Part shown: positions 60,860 through 64,000 of the stretch, piece by piece
Layout: every line of letters starts with the position of its first letter
How positions within the stretch are numbered: the stretch's first letter is position 1
NCBI RefSeq assembly: GCF_001017435.1
Contig: NZ_CP011371.1
Location: 6,014,001 to 6,078,000 of the forward strand
Direction: 5' to 3'
From: Caldimonas brevitalea
GTDB lineage: Bacteria; Pseudomonadota; Gammaproteobacteria; Burkholderiales; Burkholderiaceae_C
DNA: 64,000 bases
Notes under the pieces: model-generated
What the model saw: only the letters and a program-made list of their open reading frames with translations
Databases searched by the model: none
What the model was told of the DNA's origin: nothing
Position numbers and translations under genes: made by a program

Positions 60860-61943
60860 GTACGTGGCGCCCGGGTCGGTGGAAGAAGCGCTGGCCGCGA
60901 TCGGCACCTTGCCGGGCCAAGGTCGGTTCATTGCGGGCGGCACCAACCTGCTGGACTTGATGAAGGAACGGGTGATGAAGCCCCCGCTCCTCGTGGACTT
61001 GAACGCCTTGCCGCTGGCCGACATCACCGCCGAACCGAACGGCGGCCTGCGGCTCGGCGCCTTGGCCACCAACGCCGACACGGCCCACCATCCGCTGGTG
61101 CGCAAGGGCTATCCGTTGCTGCGGGCGGCCATCCTCGCCGGCGCATCGCCGCAGATCCGCAACATGGCCACCAATGGCGGCAACCTGCTGCAGCGCACGC
61201 GATGCGTGTATTTCTATGACGCGGGCGTGCCGTGCAACAAGCACACGCCGGGCAGCGGCTGCCCGGCCGCGACCGGCCTCGCACGGCAGCACGCCATCCT
61301 GGGCGCGAGCCCGCATTGCATTGCCACGCACCCGTCCGACATGTGTGTGGCGCTGGCGGCGCTCGAGGCCGTGGTGCAGGTGCGGTCGGCCCGGGGGGCG
61401 CGCGAGATTCCGTTCGCCGAGTTTCACCGCCTGCCCGGCGATCAGCCCGAGATCGACACCACCCTGGCGTCCGACGAACTGATCACGCACCTCGTGCTGC
61501 CCGATGCGCGACGCTACGCCGCGCGCAGCTGCTATTTGAAGCTGCGCGAGCGGGCCTCTTATGCGTTTGCACTGGTCTCGGTCGCCGCCGCGCTCGAACT
61601 CAGCGAGGACGGCAGGGTGCAGTCAGCGCGCATCGCGTTGGGCGGTGTCGCCCACAAGCCTTGGCGTGACCCCGCGGCCGAGGCGCTGCTGGTCGGCCGG
61701 CCGGCCACGGCCGCCACCTTCTCGCTGGCGGCCGACGTGTTGCTCGCCGAGGCGCGCCCCTGGGGCGGTCCGGGGTTGCCGGACGGCCCGCCCGGCAACA
61801 GCTTCAAGATCCCGCTGGCGCGGCGCGCCATCGTGCGGGCGCTGGAGATGGCGGCGGCCGGAGAGATCAGCAACACCGGCGAAGACGGCGCCCGCCTGCA
61901 AGGCGAACGCGACGGCAGCCGGCGTCTGGAGGTGACCCGATGA
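60846..61943 (+). CDS. paoB: Aldehyde oxidoreductase, FAD-binding subunit
   Basis: A 365-residue FAD subunit. The FAD site is IAGGTNLLDLMKERV and GASPQIRNMATNGGNLLQ. It also carries the extra four-cysteine [4Fe-4S] insert typical of PaoB (TRCVYFYDAGVPCNKHTPGSGC and SPHC). The stop overlaps the next start by 4 bp. Part of a periplasm- or cytoplasm-located aldehyde-oxidising complex with broad aromatic aldehyde range in the family. Confidence 0.9.
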   Translation: MHPFEYVAPGSVEEALAAIGTLPGQGRFIAGGTNLLDLMKERVMKPPLLVDLNALPLADITAEPNGGLRLGALATNADTAHHPLVRKGYPLLRAAILAGASPQIRNMATNGGNLLQRTRCVYFYDAGVPCNKHTPGSGCPAATGLARQHAILGASPHCIATHPSDMCVALAALEAVVQVRSARGAREIPFAEFHRLPGDQPEIDTTLASDELITHLVLPDARRYAARSCYLKLRERASYAFALVSVAAALELSEDGRVQSARIALGGVAHKPWRDPAAEALLVGRPATAATFSLAADVLLAEARPWGGPGLPDGPPGNSFKIPLARRAIVRALEMAAAGEISNTGEDGARLQGERDGSRRLEVTR

Positions 61944-64000
61944 GCGCCGCGAACTCCCCCCACAACGACCAGCAGCCCATGGCGCCGCCCGGCACGGGCC
62001 CGGTCCGCATCGGGCAGCCGGTCCCGCGTGTCGACGGGGTTGCCAAAGTCACCGGCCACGCCCGCTATGCCGCCGAACACCCCGCGCAGGGCCTGCTTTA
62101 CGGCGTGGTGGTCAACAGCACCATCGCCCGCGGCCGGATCGACAGCATCGACACCGGCGACGCCTTGGCGGTGCCGGGAGTGGTGGACGTTCTGAGCCAC
62201 CTGAACCGGCCCAAGATGCGCTCGCTGGGCATGCTCTACAAAGACATGATCGCCCCGGAAGGTTCGCCCTTCAAGCCGCTGCACGACGACCGCATCTGCT
62301 ACAGCGGCCAACCGGTCGCGCTGGTGATCGCGCAGACCTTCGAGGCGGCCCGCCATGCCGCGGGCCTGGTGCGGGTGCACTGTTGCGCCGAGCCGCACGA
62401 AACGGAGTTGCGCGCCGGCTTGCACCGCAGCCACATCCCCAGCCGCCTGAAGGCGGGCTACTCGCCCCCGCCGAAACCCCGCGGTGACGCGGACGCCGCC
62501 CTCGCGGCCGCGCCCGTGCAGCACCGCGGCGAGTACTACAGCGGCGTCGAGCATCACAACCCGATGGAGATGCACGCGACCACCGTGATCTACGGGCCCG
62601 ACGGTCACCTGACGATCTACGACAAGACCCAAGGCTCGCAGAACTGCCGCTGGGTGGTGTCGCGTGCGTTCGGCTTGTCGAAAGACAAGGTGACGGTGAG
62701 AAATCCTTACGTGGGCGGCGCCTTCGGGTCCGGCCTGCGCCCGCAGTATCCGTTGCTGATGGCCGTGATGGCCGCGTTGCACGTGAAGCGCTCGGTGCGC
62801 GTGGTGCTGACACGCCAGCAGATGTTCACCTTCGGCCACCGGCCCGAGACGCTGCAGCGTGTCGCGCTGGGTGCGGACACCGACGGCACACTGCGGTCCA
62901 TCATCCACGAGGCGGTGGCCGAGACCTCCCGCTTCGAAGACTATGTCGAGGTGGTCGTCAACTGGTCGGGCCAGCTGTACCGCTGTGACAACGTGCGCCA
63001 GAACTACCAACTGGTGAAGCTCGACCAATACACGCCCATCGACATGCGGGCACCGGGTGCCGCCCACGGCGTCTACGCGCTGGAAGTGGCGATGGACGAA
63101 CTGGCGCATCGTCTGGGCATGGACCCCTTGGCGCTGCGCTTGAAGAACTACGCCGAGCACGACGCGGCAAAGGGGCTGCCCTTCTCCACCAAGGCCTTGC
63201 GCACCTGCTACGAGCGCGGCGCCGAGCGCTTCGGGTGGGCGCAGCGCCCGCTGGCGCCGCGCTCGATGCGCGACGGCCGGGTATGGGTAGGCTGGGGCAT
63301 GGCCACCGGCACTTGGGACGCGTCGCAGATGTTCGCGCGCGCGCGCGCAAGGCTGCAAGCGGACGGGGTGCTCGTCGTCAGCAGCGCCGCGACGGACATC
63401 GGCACCGGCACCTACACGGTGATGGCCCAGATTGCGGCCGCGGCCATGGGGTGGCCACTGGAGCAGGTGCGCTTCGAACTCGGCGACTCGACCCTGCCGG
63501 TGGCGCCGGTGGAAGGGGGCTCCTCACATGTGACCACCATCGGCTCGGCCGTGGAGGGTGCATGCGAAAAGTTGCAAAAGACCTTGCTCAAGGAAGCCGC
63601 CCGGCTGCCGCAATCGCCCTTCGCAAAGGCCACGGCCGCACACGTGATCTTCGAAAACGGTTGGATGCGGCTGCGGTCCGATCCTGCCGTCGCGATACGC
63701 TTGACCGACATCCTGGCCTGCGCCGGCAAGGCGGCCTTGGAGGTGACGTACCTGCTGCTGCCCAACATGCTCAAGCAGAAGAAGTACGTGCGCGCCACCC
63801 ACTCGGCCGTGTTCTGTGAAGTCCGGGTCGACGAGGATTTCGGCACCGTGCGTGTGACGCGCGTGGTGAGCGTCGTCGATGCGGGCCGCATCATCAACCC
63901 CAAAACGGCGCGCAGCCAGGTGATCGGCGGTGTGGTGTGGGGCATCAGCCAGGCGCTGCACGAAGAGACACTGGCCGACCACCGGCTGGGGCGCTTCATG
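61940..64000 (+). CDS. paoC: Aldehyde oxidoreductase, molybdenum-binding subunit (5' part)
   Basis: The first 687 codons of the large molybdopterin subunit, running off the window. It opens VRIGQPVPRVDGVAKVTGHARYAAEHP, and the molybdenum-domain segments include PYVGGAFGSGLRPQYPLLMAVMAAL, DMRAPGAAHGVYALEVAMDELA and TDIGTGTYTVMAQIAA. The catalytic Glu near the C-terminus is outside. The ATG overlaps the paoB stop (ATGA). A PaoD/XdhC-like cofactor-insertion gene would be expected downstream. Confidence 0.92.
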   Translation, partial: MSAANSPHNDQQPMAPPGTGPVRIGQPVPRVDGVAKVTGHARYAAEHPAQGLLYGVVVNSTIARGRIDSIDTGDALAVPGVVDVLSHLNRPKMRSLGMLYKDMIAPEGSPFKPLHDDRICYSGQPVALVIAQTFEAARHAAGLVRVHCCAEPHETELRAGLHRSHIPSRLKAGYSPPPKPRGDADAALAAAPVQHRGEYYSGVEHHNPMEMHATTVIYGPDGHLTIYDKTQGSQNCRWVVSRAFGLSKDKVTVRNPYVGGAFGSGLRPQYPLLMAVMAALHVKRSVRVVLTRQQMFTFGHRPETLQRVALGADTDGTLRSIIHEAVAETSRFEDYVEVVVNWSGQLYRCDNVRQNYQLVKLDQYTPIDMRAPGAAHGVYALEVAMDELAHRLGMDPLALRLKNYAEHDAAKGLPFSTKALRTCYERGAERFGWAQRPLAPRSMRDGRVWVGWGMATGTWDASQMFARARARLQADGVLVVSSAATDIGTGTYTVMAQIAAAAMGWPLEQVRFELGDSTLPVAPVEGGSSHVTTIGSAVEGACEKLQKTLLKEAARLPQSPFAKATAAHVIFENGWMRLRSDPAVAIRLTDILACAGKAALEVTYLLLPNMLKQKKYVRATHSAVFCEVRVDEDFGTVRVTRVVSVVDAGRIINPKTARSQVIGGVVWGISQALHEETLADHRLGRFM

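Noticed and set aside
61559..63358. A 599-codon frame antisense to paoB and paoC
   Set aside because: Shadow of two well-supported molybdenum hydroxylase subunits; composition is not protein-like.

Overview
The window is GC-rich, densely coded DNA from a free-living bacterium. The gene families (CoA-acylating MmsA, Cache/MCP pairs, PEP-CTERM protein, PaoABC-type molybdenum hydroxylase, ECF41 sigma factor with its carboxymuconolactone-decarboxylase partner) and the codon bias suggest a betaproteobacterium of the Burkholderiales, close to the Sphaerotilaceae/Comamonadaceae. The genus cannot be fixed from the sequence alone. No rRNA, tRNA, CRISPR array, insertion sequence or prophage was seen.

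Layout. 1-4.7 kb: small metabolic genes (ketopantoate reductase family, NIPSNAP, CvpA-CAP membrane protein, GST, SDR). Two proteins of unknown function (2648-3139 and 4948-6459) share a 49-bp upstream element. 6.8-9 kb: a secreted Cache-domain protein followed by a chemoreceptor. 9.2-12.3 kb: mmsA, then an ECF41 sigma factor and an AhpD-like target gene, each behind its own ECF41-type promoter. 12.4-16.4 kb: DipZ-like thiol-disulfide protein with a DUF2147 protein, then an OmpR-type two-component pair. 16.8-19.5 kb: PEP-CTERM protein, cold-shock protein, small hypothetical. 19.9-24.1 kb: a frameshifted Ig/RCC1 lipoprotein, a secreted protein of unknown function, a DUF4329 protein. 24.4-31.4 kb: Ser/Thr kinase, TetR regulator with an adjacent alpha/beta hydrolase and a perfect operator-like palindrome, HxlR/SnoaL divergent pair, secreted esterase-like protein, PDZ protein, AraC regulator. 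31.7-35.4 kb: GH39-like lipoprotein and a cellulose-targeted AA10 LPMO.

35.6-46 kb is a surface-glycan locus. It holds a UDP-HexNAc dehydrogenase, a divergent glycosyltransferase, and a compact seven-gene minus-strand run: PIG-L deacetylase, epimerase, WecG/TagA transferase, two B12-binding radical SAM enzymes, a second epimerase and a second glycosyltransferase. The run is an unusual combination and is the best candidate in the window for a poorly described biosynthetic system.

46.4-50 kb: acetyltransferases (one close to AAC(3)-I), an acyltransferase-3 membrane protein and a TetR regulator. 49.6-57.4 kb: a pigment locus built around a single-module indigoidine synthetase (A-Ox-T-TE). It is flanked by an Asp/Glu-racemase-like protein that lacks the family cysteines, a 4-OT tautomerase and an MFS transporter. 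Divergent to it lies a 6PGDH-fold reductase with an aberrant C-terminal extension, and a perfect palindrome sits in the shared promoter region. The window closes with a large hybrid histidine kinase and a PaoABC aldehyde oxidoreductase operon that runs off the right edge.
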